The position numbers were made by a program, and so were the translations under genes. Below are positions 17,039 to 25,585 of a DNA stretch of 46,810 bases, in pieces. The stretch's first letter is position 1; each line of letters starts with the position of its first letter. Below the pieces are notes generated by a model. That model made no database searches, was not told the DNA's origin, and saw nothing but the letters and a program-made list of their open reading frames with translations. This DNA is from Steroidobacteraceae bacterium (GTDB lineage Bacteria; Pseudomonadota; Gammaproteobacteria; Steroidobacterales; Steroidobacteraceae), in contig JAENJD010000002.1 in the NCBI GenBank assembly GCA_016844605.1, positions 1 through 46,810 of the forward strand, given 5' to 3'.

Positions 17039-17386
17039 GTGGGCAGGCATGTCGTCTGCAGTGCCGATGACCTGCCGGCCGGCAGCATGAAGTCATTCAT
17101 GGCGGGGGAAACGCGTGTCGTCGTGTATCACCTCGACAAGGGCTTCTTCGCGACCCAGGCACTGTGCACGCACACCTTCGGGCCGCTTGCACGGGGCGAG
17201 ATCGTGAAGGGATGCCAGGTGCAGTGCCCGTTGCATCGCGCGCGCTTCGATATTGCAACCGGTGCCGTCGTGCGCTGGGCCAATTTCCCGCCTGGCATCC
17301 AGCTCTTGAATGCCGTGCGCGGCGAAAAGGCGCTGCAGACTTTTCCGGTTGCGGTCAGGGATGGCAAGGTGGAGGTGACGGCATGA
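17039..17386 (+). CDS. Rieske [2Fe-2S] ferredoxin-like protein
   Basis: A protein of 115 residues carrying both Rieske ligand pairs: CTHTFGPLARG and CPLHRARFDI. The layout (GRHVVCSADDLPAGSMKSF at the start, no oxygenase domain) fits small Rieske ferredoxins that pass electrons to oxygenases or sit in sugar or aromatic pathways. The start is uncertain: GTG 17039 follows the stop of the NYN gene directly; GTG 17003 in the same frame would overlap that gene by 35 bases. Neither has a good ribosome-binding site. The stop overlaps the start of the sugar dehydrogenase gene as ATGA, suggesting coupled translation. Confidence 0.82.
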   Translation: MGRHVVCSADDLPAGSMKSFMAGETRVVVYHLDKGFFATQALCTHTFGPLARGEIVKGCQVQCPLHRARFDIATGAVVRWANFPPGIQLLNAVRGEKALQTFPVAVRDGKVEVTA

Positions 17387-18519
17387 CGCGGCGCACGACG
17401 ATGACGCGATGGGCCGCAGCCATGCTGATGGTCGCAGCCGCGGGTGCCTGCCAGGGGCAGGCCGGATTACCGCCCACCGTGAATGACCGGGTGCAGTTGA
17501 CAACGATTGCGAGCGGACTCGAGCATCCCTGGAGTCTCGCCTTCCTGCCGGATGGACGCATGCTGGTGACCGAGCGTCCCGGGCGGCTGCGCTATGTCAC
17601 CATGAAGGGCGAGATTTCGGGACCCATCGCCGGTGTGCCGACCGTGTTTGCCGCGGGACAGGGCGGTCTGCTCGATGTTGTGCTGGATCCGGACTTCAGC
17701 GCCAATTCCACGATCTACCTGTCTTACGCCGAGCCCGGTGATGGAGACCTGAACGGCACGGCCGTCGCCCGCGCGACGCTCGACGGCGCGCAGCTGACCG
17801 ACCTTCAGGTCATTTTCCGCCAGATGCCGAAGGTGGCCAGCAAGCAGCACTTCGGCTCCCGGCTCGTCTTCGCCCGCGACGGCAACCTGTTTGTCGCTTT
17901 GGGCGAGCGTAATAGCGAGCGGGACAGCGCCCAGGATCTTGGCACCCACCTCGGCAAGATTGTGCGCATTACGAAGGACGGTATGGTGCCGGCGGATAAC
18001 CCCTTTGTAGGCCGCAAGGGTGCGCTGCCCGAGATCTGGTCGTTCGGGCATCGAAACGTGCAGGGCGCGACGCTCGACCCCGCGACCGGCCGCCTCTGGG
18101 CGGTTGAGCATGGCCCGCGTGGCGGCGACGAAATCAACCTGCCCGAAGCAGGCCGCAATTACGGCTGGCCGGTTATCACGTATGGCAGGGAATACAGCGG
18201 ACCCGCAATCGGTGAGGGTACGGCGAAGGCAGGCATGGAACAGCCGCTGTATTACTGGGTGCCGTCGATCGCGACGTCGGGGATGACATTTTACTCGAGC
18301 AATACCTACCCGGAATGGAAGGGCAATCTCTTCGTCGGCGCGCTTGCGGCAAGTCTGGTCGCGCGCCTCGAAATCGGCGCCGACGGCAAGGTGAAGGCGG
18401 AGGAGCGTTTCCCGGTCGGCGAGCGCGTTCGCGACATCCGCCAGGGTCCGGACGGCGCTCTTTACCTGGTGACCGACGAAGATGCCGGCCGGCTGCTGCG
18501 CCTGACGCCCGCGAAGTAA
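17383..18519 (+). CDS. PQQ-dependent aldose sugar dehydrogenase family protein
   Basis: A protein of 378 residues with an N-terminal export signal; AAGAC could act as an atypical lipobox. The body is a six-bladed propeller of the soluble glucose/sorbosone dehydrogenase family (YliI/Asd type): PWSLAFLPDGRMLVTERPGRLR opens it, KQHFGSRLVFARDG holds the probable catalytic histidine, and EHGPRGGDEINLPEAGRNYGWP is the cofactor-binding stretch. It would oxidise sugars in the periplasm using PQQ, but no PQQ genes occur here. GGAGGTGA precedes ATG 17383. The WYL regulator gene begins four bases after its stop. Confidence 0.88.
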   Translation: MTRRTTMTRWAAAMLMVAAAGACQGQAGLPPTVNDRVQLTTIASGLEHPWSLAFLPDGRMLVTERPGRLRYVTMKGEISGPIAGVPTVFAAGQGGLLDVVLDPDFSANSTIYLSYAEPGDGDLNGTAVARATLDGAQLTDLQVIFRQMPKVASKQHFGSRLVFARDGNLFVALGERNSERDSAQDLGTHLGKIVRITKDGMVPADNPFVGRKGALPEIWSFGHRNVQGATLDPATGRLWAVEHGPRGGDEINLPEAGRNYGWPVITYGREYSGPAIGEGTAKAGMEQPLYYWVPSIATSGMTFYSSNTYPEWKGNLFVGALAASLVARLEIGADGKVKAEERFPVGERVRDIRQGPDGALYLVTDEDAGRLLRLTPAK

Positions 18520-18523
18520 TCGA

Positions 18524-19486
18524 GTGGACCGCACCGAGCGCTTCTACAAGATCCGCCGCCGGCTGATCGAGAAGGGCGCCCTGACGCGGCGCGAGGTCGA
18601 GGAAGAACTCGAGATCTCGCATGCAACTTTCAAGCGCGACATCGAATACATGCGCGACCGGCTCAATGTGCCGATCGTCTGGTCACGCGAGCGCGAGGCA
18701 TACTTGCTCGATCCGGGCGCCGATGTCGCCGAACTGCCCGGCATCTGGTTCAGTCCCGCAGAAATCTATGCGCTGCTCGAAATCGAGCATCTGCTTGAGC
18801 GCCTCCAGCCGGGCCTGCTGGGCCGGCAGCTCGATCCGTTGCGCACGCGGCTGCGGGCGTTACTCGAGCGCGGCGATCGCGGGCACCGCGAAATCCGCCG
18901 CCGCATCCGCGTTCTGGCGCTCGGAAGCCGCCGGGTCAATCGCGAAGTCTTCGAAGCGCTGTCGGTCGGGCTCCTGAGTCGCCGCCGAATCCGTATCCGC
19001 CACCTCAAGCGCGGCAGCGGCGAGTTCTCCGAGCGCGTGGTGTCGCCACAGCGCCTGGTCCACTACCGCTACAACTGGTATCTCGATGCCTGGTGCCATG
19101 TACGCAAGGACCTGCGCGTGTTCGCGGTCGATGCGATCAAGAGCGCCCTGGTCGTGGAAGAGCCTGCCCGCGAAGTTGCCGACGAGAATATGGATCGCGT
19201 ACTGGGCGCCGGTTATGGGATCTTCTCCGGCGCCGAGACGCAGACTGCGGTGCTGCGCTTCACCCCGGAACGCGCGCGCTGGGTGGCCGATGAAGTCTGG
19301 CATTCACGCCAGACTGGCCGCATCGAGGCTGACGGCAGCTACGTGCTCGAATTGCCCTACAGCCAGGAACCGGAACTCGTGATGGATCTCCTGCGCTATG
19401 GCGCAGGCGTCTGCGTGCTTGCGCCGGAGACACTGCGCGCCACGGTCGCGCGCGAGCTCGCGGCTGCGGCGCGCCAATACGCCTGA
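18524..19486 (+). CDS. WYL domain transcriptional regulator (YafY family)
   Basis: A protein of 320 residues. Residues 1-60 are a winged helix-turn-helix (GALTRREVEEELEISHATFKRDIEYM). The middle is a WYL domain (SPQRLVHYRYNWYLDAWCHVRKDLRVFAVDAI) thought to bind a ligand or nucleic acid, and the end is the WCX region. The start is a GTG at 18524, four bases after the sugar dehydrogenase stop, so the regulator is probably in the same transcript and may regulate it. The ligand is unknown; WYL proteins often control DNA damage or metabolic responses. Confidence 0.85.
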   Translation: MDRTERFYKIRRRLIEKGALTRREVEEELEISHATFKRDIEYMRDRLNVPIVWSREREAYLLDPGADVAELPGIWFSPAEIYALLEIEHLLERLQPGLLGRQLDPLRTRLRALLERGDRGHREIRRRIRVLALGSRRVNREVFEALSVGLLSRRRIRIRHLKRGSGEFSERVVSPQRLVHYRYNWYLDAWCHVRKDLRVFAVDAIKSALVVEEPAREVADENMDRVLGAGYGIFSGAETQTAVLRFTPERARWVADEVWHSRQTGRIEADGSYVLELPYSQEPELVMDLLRYGAGVCVLAPETLRATVARELAAAARQYA

Positions 19487-19512
19487 ACGCGGGGCTGGTG
19501 TACTGTAGGTTG

Positions 19513-20403
19513 ATGACAAATTCATTTGCACGCTGGCTGATCCCGGTGCTCGCGGCCACCTGGTTCGCCGGTTGCCCATCCGATCCCGGACCTCAGGCGC
19601 AGGCCCCAATCGCCGCAAGCCATAAGACGATCGTGGATCTCGAGGCAAGCTTTGCTTCCGCTTCCCGGGAGCACGGCGCCAAGGCGGCATTCCTCGAATT
19701 CCTCGACGAGGAATCGATCGTGCTGCAACCGGGTCCGACCTGGGGACGCGCGGCCTGGACAGTGAATGACGATCTGCCCGGTACGCTCGACTGGTCCCCG
19801 GATCGCGCCCAGATCTCGGCCGATGGTGATCTCGGTTTTGCATCGGGTCCCTGGATCCTCGAGCCGCGCGATCCGGAAGGCGGCCGGGTCGAAGGGCGCT
19901 ATGTCACCGTCTGGAAGAAGAGCGCCGCAGGCTGGCACGTGTGGTTCGACGGCGGATTCGGACGCAAGCCCGCCGGCGCCTGGGAAGCGCGCAGCAAGGA
20001 ACCGGCAACGGGGCCTTTCGCATGCGAGCGCGGCGCGGCCATGCCGCCGGGCGAATTGCAGCTCCTCGATCTCGCGATCTCGGGCATTCAGGACGGCGAG
20101 ACTCACCAGCAACGCGTACTCGCGCGGCTGGATGCCGATGCCTGGTTGTTCCATCGCCCGTCGGTCGAAGGTGTAGGCGTTGCGGCCGAACGCGACGCAG
20201 CACTGGCGGCATTGCCGGTGGCGCTGCAGTACTGGCCGATGGGCGCTGGAATCGCCTCATCCGGCGATCTCGGTTACAGCTATGGACTGGCCGCACCGGA
20301 GCCTGGTGCCAGCGCGGATGCCAGTTATGTCCACATCTGGTGCCGGCATGGCGCGGACTGGCGCCTTGCGCTGCAATTGCGCACCAACTTGCCGTCTGGG
20401 TGA
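19513..20403 (+). CDS. Lipoprotein with two NTF2-like (DUF4440) domains
   Basis: A protein of 296 residues with a signal and lipobox ending at FAGC. Two similar alpha/beta cone domains follow: one at about 40-160 (EESIVLQPGPTWGRAAW, ISADGDLGFASGPWILEP, YVTVWKKSAAGWHVWFDGG) and one at about 185-296 (ADAWLFHRPSVEGVG, IASSGDLGYSYGLAAPEP, YVHIWCRHGADWRLALQL). The shared GDLG-aromatic-S/A-G element suggests an internal duplication. DUF4440 folds bind small ligands or act as scaffold. I chose ATG 19513 over an upstream GTG at 19498 because it starts the signal properly. The histidine kinase gene follows, so it may have a sensory role. Confidence 0.8.
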   Translation: MTNSFARWLIPVLAATWFAGCPSDPGPQAQAPIAASHKTIVDLEASFASASREHGAKAAFLEFLDEESIVLQPGPTWGRAAWTVNDDLPGTLDWSPDRAQISADGDLGFASGPWILEPRDPEGGRVEGRYVTVWKKSAAGWHVWFDGGFGRKPAGAWEARSKEPATGPFACERGAAMPPGELQLLDLAISGIQDGETHQQRVLARLDADAWLFHRPSVEGVGVAAERDAALAALPVALQYWPMGAGIASSGDLGYSYGLAAPEPGASADASYVHIWCRHGADWRLALQLRTNLPSG

Positions 20404-20479
20404 ATCCGATTGCGACGGTGCGAGCCAATGACGGGCCAGGGCGTTGCGCGCGATTGCGCCGCATGAATATGGTGTGCGG

Positions 20480-21544
20480 ATGAATCTCGGCGCGCTGCAC
20501 GGCAATCGAAACATGCGGTTCTGGGGCCTGCATACCTTGGGCTGGGTTGCGTATGGGCTCGCCCTGTACGTCGGTTCCGCCATTTACGTCAAGGAAGCCG
20601 GCTACCAGAAAGTGATCGTGGTCGCCACGGTGTCCGGATGGCTGCTGTCGGTGCCGCTGCGGTACCTGTATCGGCGCCTGTGGGCCAAGGGGCCGCGGGC
20701 CGTCCTGATCGGAGCGATTGCGGCGAGCTGGCCGATCGCCCTGGTGAGGGCCGCGATCATCAACACGTACATCATGGAAATCCTGAAGCCGGTATGGGCG
20801 ATGGAAAACGAGCCCAGGTCGCTCGAGGTTTTCGCCAACACGATCTACTCGATGCTGCTGCTGCTGTGCTGGAGCGGGATTTATTTTGGCGTCAAGATCT
20901 ACGAACGCCTGCAGCTCGAGCGCGAGGCGACACTTGCAGCCTCCGCGCTCGCCCAGGAAGCGCAGCTCAAGATGCTGCGCTACCAGCTCAATCCGCATTT
21001 CCTGTTCAACACGCTGAACGCGATCTCGACCCTGGTGCTGGACGGCCAGAATCGCATTGCCAATCTCGCCGTCTCCCGGCTGTCGGAGTTCCTGAGGTAC
21101 ACGCTGGACCAGGATCCGATGAAGAAAGTGACGCTGCGCCAGGAACTCGACGCATTGAATCTCTATCTCGGCATCGAGAAGCTGCGTTTCGGCGATCGCC
21201 TGAAGCTGGAGTTCGACGTGGATGAACGCAGCGAAACTGCGCTCGTGCCGTCGCTGCTGTTGCAGCCGCTGGTTGAAAACGCGATGAAATACGCCGTCGC
21301 GCCGCGCGAAGAAGGCGGATCGGTGACCGTCATCGCCGGCATCGAGGGTAGCCTGCTCAGGCTCGCCGTCGTGGACGATGGGCCGGGCCTGCCGGTCGGG
21401 GGCACCGCCGGCAATGGCCGCGGGGTCGGCCTGCGCAATACGCGCGAGCGCCTGAAGGTGCTGTATGGCGACGCGCACCGCATCGAGGTCGCGGATGCAG
21501 GCCCGGGCCTGCGCGTGGAGATGCGTCTGCCGCTGGAAATCTGA
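20480..21544 (+). CDS. LytS/YehU-type sensor histidine kinase
   Basis: A membrane kinase of 354 residues. About four N-terminal membrane helices (for example LHTLGWVAYGLALYVGSAIY and MLLLLCWSGIYFGVKI) precede a coiled linker. The phosphoacceptor region is of the His_kinase (PF06580) type: LRYQLNPHFLFNTLNAIS. The ATPase domain has VENAMKYAVAP and DDGPGLPVG. The start is ambiguous: ATG 20480 and ATG 20513 are both possible, and an upstream TTG at 20444 is unlikely. It lies five bases before the response regulator gene. The signal sensed is unknown; there is no extracytoplasmic loop of size, so it may sense through the membrane. Confidence 0.88.
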   Translation: MNLGALHGNRNMRFWGLHTLGWVAYGLALYVGSAIYVKEAGYQKVIVVATVSGWLLSVPLRYLYRRLWAKGPRAVLIGAIAASWPIALVRAAIINTYIMEILKPVWAMENEPRSLEVFANTIYSMLLLLCWSGIYFGVKIYERLQLEREATLAASALAQEAQLKMLRYQLNPHFLFNTLNAISTLVLDGQNRIANLAVSRLSEFLRYTLDQDPMKKVTLRQELDALNLYLGIEKLRFGDRLKLEFDVDERSETALVPSLLLQPLVENAMKYAVAPREEGGSVTVIAGIEGSLLRLAVVDDGPGLPVGGTAGNGRGVGLRNTRERLKVLYGDAHRIEVADAGPGLRVEMRLPLEI

Positions 21545-21549
21545 GAGCG

Positions 21550-22371
21550 ATGGGAAACCGGATTCGCACAATCATCGTCGATGACGAGCCGCTGGCGCGC
21601 CGCGGGCTGGAACTGCGCCTGGCGTCTTTATCCGATATCGAAATCGTCGCGCAATGCGTCAATGGCCGCGAGGCGGTGGACGCGGTCGCGACTCACTCAC
21701 CTGACCTGATGTTCCTCGACATCGAAATGCCAGGTATCGACGGCTTCGAGGTGCTGCGCCGGATTCCACAGACCAGCATGCCGTTGGTCGTTTTCGTCAC
21801 GGCCTTCGACCGCTATGCGATCGAGGCATTTGATGCCCACGCCCTCGATTACCTGCTGAAACCGCTGATCGATGAGCGCCTCGACAGCGCCATTGCGCAT
21901 GTGCGCGATCAGTTTGCGCAGCGCCGCTCGATTCGTCATCGCGAGCAACTTGTTGCGCTGCTCGCGAGCATGACGGGTGAGGGCCAGCTCGACGCCGAGG
22001 AGTGGCTGGCCCGGGGCGCGGATGGCGTCGCGCGGCGCTGGCCCGACGTGCTGCCGATCCGCCTGGGCCGCGAAACGATCCGGCTGCAGGTCAACATGAT
22101 CGACTGGATCGACGCGGCGGGCGATTATATGTGCGTCCACGCCGAGGGACGCACCCATGTCGTGCGCGCAACAATGAAGCAGTTCGAGGAACGCCTGGAC
22201 CCGTCAAGCTTCCAGCGCGTGCACCGCTCGACGATCGTCAACATCCGGCGCATCCGCCGGCTGAAGCCGCATACGAATGGCGAATATTTCCTGACGCTCG
22301 AGGGCGGCCATGAGCTGAAGCTGAGCCGCAGCTACCGCGATCGGCTTGAGCGGATCCTGCAGGAACGATAA
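21550..22371 (+). CDS. LytTR family response regulator
   Basis: A protein of 273 residues. The receiver domain has the acidic pocket (VDDEP), the phosphoacceptor in DLMFLDIEMPG (Asp57), a threonine in VFVTAFD and a lysine in YLLKPL. A linker of about 45 residues leads to a C-terminal LytTR DNA-binding domain (LQVNMIDWIDAAGDYMCVHAEGR, FQRVHRSTIVNIRRIRRL). It begins five bases after the kinase gene, so the two are one operon. LytTR regulators usually control adjacent envelope, peptidase or virulence genes; no binding site near it is obvious. Confidence 0.9.
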   Translation: MGNRIRTIIVDDEPLARRGLELRLASLSDIEIVAQCVNGREAVDAVATHSPDLMFLDIEMPGIDGFEVLRRIPQTSMPLVVFVTAFDRYAIEAFDAHALDYLLKPLIDERLDSAIAHVRDQFAQRRSIRHREQLVALLASMTGEGQLDAEEWLARGADGVARRWPDVLPIRLGRETIRLQVNMIDWIDAAGDYMCVHAEGRTHVVRATMKQFEERLDPSSFQRVHRSTIVNIRRIRRLKPHTNGEYFLTLEGGHELKLSRSYRDRLERILQER

Positions 22372-22382
22372 GGGCTTGCGGC

Positions 22383-22496
22383 TCAGCGCTGGCTGAGGGC
22401 GCTATGCCCGGCGGGCGCCTGGGCGGGCTCGCCGCTGCCGCACCAGCCAAAAAACAACTGGTACAGCACGATCAACATTGCTGCCATGGATTCCAT
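22383..22496 (-). CDS. Possible 37-residue membrane miniprotein
   Basis: This small minus-strand frame lies in the 239-base gap between two convergent genes. It reads MESMAAMLIVLYQLFFGWCG then a small-residue tail with a TGA stop. A single hydrophobic helix near the N-terminus is plausible. No ribosome-binding site precedes the first ATG; GGA before the second (22485) is weak. It could be chance. The rest of the gap has a CTCAGC-GCTG-GCTGAG hairpin (22383-22398) with no T-run. Confidence 0.25.
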   Translation of the reverse strand: MESMAAMLIVLYQLFFGWCGSGEPAQAPAGHSALSQR

Positions 22497-22610
22497 GCTG
22501 CCGATTCTAGAGCCGCCCCGGTGTTCCGGGAGCTGCGCGGGCAGTCGCCGGTCGCGCCCCAGGGGCGTTTCGTCGCATCACGCAAGTATCTGTTTCATAA
22601 AAAAAATCAG

Positions 22611-24029
22611 CTACTGCGCGAGCACCCATTCGATCACTGCACCCTGGATCAGCTCGCCAACGCCATTCTGGGCACCCGGGTGGTTGACATCGACGACGAC
22701 GACGTAGTGCTTTCCCGACTTGCCCGTCACGTAGCCCGCAATCGTGCTGACGTTCTTGAGCGTGCCGGTTTTCATGCGGATGCGGCTTGGGTCATCCACG
22801 TTCTCGAAACGCTTGCGCAAGGTGCCGTCCAGGCCGCCGAGGGACAGCGACGCCAGGAACTCGGGCGCATAGCGGCTCTTCCAGGCGCTTGACAGGAGCC
22901 GTGCCATGCTGTCGCCGGAAATTCGTGCGTCGCGCGAAAGCCCCGATCCATTGCCAATAATGAGTTCCGGAAATTCGAGCCCGCGGCTTGCGAGCAATGC
23001 CTTGATGGATGCCTCGCCGGCGGAAGCAGTCGCAGGTGTTCCGCTGGTTTCGGCGGCCACGGTCAGCAGCAGGGAGCGCGCCATCATGTTGCTGGAATAC
23101 TTGTTGGTGATGCGCACGATCTCGGCCAGTGACTGGGACTCCTGGGTCAGCAGCAGGCGAGCCGTCGGCGGCGTGGGGGCGCGCAGCATGCCGCCGCGAA
23201 ACTCGCCGCCCGACTTGTGCCAAAGGGTGACGAAGGTGCCGTAGGCGTATTCCGCCGGCTGCATGACTGCGCGCCGGAATGTCTGCGCCCCGCAACTGGC
23301 CGACAACCGGCCGCTGACGTGGACCTGTTCCAGGCCATCGTCCGGACTCGTTATCAGGATCCGGCGGTTGCGGCCCGCGCAGCGACCCGCGGTCAGGGCC
23401 ACGCGATTCTCCACGACGAGACCCGCAGGAAACGGCTCGATTGCGACTTCGACGCTGTTGCCGTCATCTGCCGGCCGCACCACGAAATCCACCATCTGCA
23501 GATTGACCAGCAACGCATCGGGCAGCACGTTGTAGGTGCGCCAGGGCTTGCCGTCGAAGTCCTCCGCTCGTTCGTCCAGCGCAGCGAACCGTGTCTGGTC
23601 GATGACGATATCGCCCTCGATGACCCGCAACCCCGTCTGGCGCAGGTCCGACACGAATCGCCACCACCGCTCAATGGTCAGGAGCGGATCACCACCGCCC
23701 TGCAGGTACAGATTTCCGTTGAGGTCGCCCTTGACGACCGGCGCGTCGGACCAGGCCCGGGTCTTCCAGGAAAATGCAGGCCCCAGCAACTCCAGTGCCG
23801 CCCAGGTCGGCACCAGCTTCATTGTCGAAGCTGGTGGCCGCGGCATCGTGGCATTGAGCTCGATGAGACTTTCACCGCTCGCCAGGTCGCGGACGACGAC
23901 CGTGACCGCCGAGTCCGGCACCAATTGCTGGTTCAATACGGTGCGCGGGCGCTCGGGAAGGCTGTCGGCATGGGAAACATGCGCCGCAATCGTCAGGCAC
24001 GTGAGCAGGCTCAGGGTACGGCAGATCAT
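22611..24029 (-). CDS. dacB: D-alanyl-D-alanine carboxypeptidase/endopeptidase (PBP4, DacB)
   Basis: A protein of 472 residues, normal for peptidase family S13. A signal peptide (TLSLLTCLTIAAHVSHA) is followed by the catalytic SxxK (ASTMK, Ser68 and Lys71), the SxN box (KYSSNMM) and the KTG box (MKTGTLKNVSTIAGY), with the large inserted domain between the first two. It trims D-Ala from peptidoglycan stem peptides and cuts cross-links in the periplasm. The ATG at 24029 places the signal at the start but has no ribosome-binding site; an upstream ATG at 24092 is less likely. It is divergent from the DegP-like gene. Confidence 0.92.
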   Translation of the reverse strand: MICRTLSLLTCLTIAAHVSHADSLPERPRTVLNQQLVPDSAVTVVVRDLASGESLIELNATMPRPPASTMKLVPTWAALELLGPAFSWKTRAWSDAPVVKGDLNGNLYLQGGGDPLLTIERWWRFVSDLRQTGLRVIEGDIVIDQTRFAALDERAEDFDGKPWRTYNVLPDALLVNLQMVDFVVRPADDGNSVEVAIEPFPAGLVVENRVALTAGRCAGRNRRILITSPDDGLEQVHVSGRLSASCGAQTFRRAVMQPAEYAYGTFVTLWHKSGGEFRGGMLRAPTPPTARLLLTQESQSLAEIVRITNKYSSNMMARSLLLTVAAETSGTPATASAGEASIKALLASRGLEFPELIIGNGSGLSRDARISGDSMARLLSSAWKSRYAPEFLASLSLGGLDGTLRKRFENVDDPSRIRMKTGTLKNVSTIAGYVTGKSGKHYVVVVDVNHPGAQNGVGELIQGAVIEWVLAQ

Positions 24030-24115
24030 TTGGTGCAATACTAATGTGCGTGATTGCAACTTGCAGGATTCGCGACAGTCAGAGCGCTGCATCGGATGTC
24101 ATCCCCGGAGACTCA

Positions 24116-25585
24116 ATGACGAGACTCACGAAATTTCTGTGGCCGATAGCCCTGTCCATGGCCCTCGCGGCATGCGGCGCGAAAGCGCCGCCCGCCGCGG
24201 CAGTTGCCGAGGCGCCAGCGTCCACGGTGGCAGATATGGCGCCGCCGGTTGGTCAGGCTCCGGCCATCGTTACCGGCCTGCCCGATTTCAGCGGACTGGT
24301 TGCGGCCTATGGCTCGGCGGTCGTCAATGTGACGACTGTTGCGCAGAGCGAAATCAATGACGGGGGGGCGCCGGGCCTTTCCCCGAACGATCCGCTCTAC
24401 GATTTCTTCCGGCGCTTCGGCTTCGGGCCACCGCACGGCCAGCCGCCACCGCTTGCGCGCGGCGAGGGGTCTGGGTTCCTGATCAGCGCCGACGGTTATA
24501 TCCTGACCAACGCCCACGTCGTGGACCGGGCGCGCGAGGTGACCGTGAGGATGACTGACCGGCGCGAGTACAGCGCGAAAGTGGTCGGCGTGGATGTTCG
24601 CACCGATGTCGCGGTGCTGAAGATCAACGCCGACAAGCTGCCAGTTGTCCGTATCGGCAGTCCCGCGGCGCTCAAGGCCGGACAGTGGGTCGTCGCAATC
24701 GGCTCGCCGTTCGGCTTCGACAATTCCGTGACTGCCGGCATCATCAGCGCGACTGCGCGCTCCTTGCCGGGCGACGCCTACACCCCGTTCATTCAGACCG
24801 ATGTTGCCGTCAATCCCGGCAATTCCGGTGGGCCGCTATTCAACCTGCAGGGCGAGGTGGTCGGCATCAACTCGCAGATTTACAGCCGCACGGGCGGCTA
24901 TCAGGGCGTGTCATTCGCGATCCCGATCGACGTCGCGATGCATGTCAGGAGCCAGCTGGTCTCGACGGGACGGGTCGAGCGCGGGCGTATTGGCGTGACG
25001 ATCCAGGATGTCAACCAGGCGCTGGCTGATTCATTCCGGCTGCCGCGTCCGTATGGCGCCCTGGTCAGCCAGGTTGAGGACGGAGGACCTGCGGACAAGG
25101 CCGGACTGAAGGCGGGCGACGTGATTCTCACGGTCGATGGCCGCGCCGTCGAGCGCTCCGGCGAATTACCGGCCATCATCGCCGGCATCAAGCCCGGTGC
25201 CGAGGCCACGCTCGAGATCTGGCGTGACAAGGCGAAACGCAAGTTCCGGATCAAGGTTGGCGAGCTTGAAGATGACCCTGAGATAGCATCGCGGCAGCCG
25301 GCTGGGAACTCCGATACCGGCAAGCTCGGACTCGCAGTCCGGCCGCTTTCCGGCGACGAGCGTCAGCAACTGCACACCGTGGGTCGCCTCGTGGTCGAGC
25401 AGTCGGGCGGCCCGGCGGCGGAGGCGGGCGTAGAGCCGGGCGACGTGTTGCTTGCGGTTAATGGCGCACCGGTCACCTCGGTGGGCGAATTCCGCAACTC
25501 GGTGACCAAGGCGGGCGATACCGTGGCGCTGCTGATCCAGCGCGCAGGCGCCCAGATCTACATTCCCGTGAAAGTGGGGTCCTGA
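24116..25585 (+). CDS. DegP/DegQ-like trypsin-type protease, lipoprotein, two PDZ domains
   Basis: A protein of 489 residues. The lipobox is LAAC (Cys20), so the mature enzyme should be membrane-tethered, unlike soluble DegP. The catalytic triad is visible: His134 in TNAHVVD, Asp164 in VRTDVAVLKI and Ser237 in NPGNSGGPL. Two PDZ domains follow (about 300-390 and 405-489), with GALVSQVEDGGPADKAGLKAGD and GRLVVEQSGGPAAEAGVEPGD. GGAG precedes ATG 24116. A glycine/proline-rich loop (about 82-112) lies before the protease domain. Two SUMF1-fold genes follow in the same operon, each overlapping by one base (TGATG). A periplasmic quality-control role is likely. Confidence 0.92.
   Translation: MTRLTKFLWPIALSMALAACGAKAPPAAAVAEAPASTVADMAPPVGQAPAIVTGLPDFSGLVAAYGSAVVNVTTVAQSEINDGGAPGLSPNDPLYDFFRRFGFGPPHGQPPPLARGEGSGFLISADGYILTNAHVVDRAREVTVRMTDRREYSAKVVGVDVRTDVAVLKINADKLPVVRIGSPAALKAGQWVVAIGSPFGFDNSVTAGIISATARSLPGDAYTPFIQTDVAVNPGNSGGPLFNLQGEVVGINSQIYSRTGGYQGVSFAIPIDVAMHVRSQLVSTGRVERGRIGVTIQDVNQALADSFRLPRPYGALVSQVEDGGPADKAGLKAGDVILTVDGRAVERSGELPAIIAGIKPGAEATLEIWRDKAKRKFRIKVGELEDDPEIASRQPAGNSDTGKLGLAVRPLSGDERQQLHTVGRLVVEQSGGPAAEAGVEPGDVLLAVNGAPVTSVGEFRNSVTKAGDTVALLIQRAGAQIYIPVKVGS

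Noticed and set aside
19904-21571. Long minus-strand open frame across the kinase gene
   Set aside because: It crosses two plus-strand genes with strong family motifs and shows none itself.
22383-22398. CTCAGC/GCTGAG hairpin as terminator of the response regulator gene
   Set aside because: The stem is only six bases and is not followed by a T-run.
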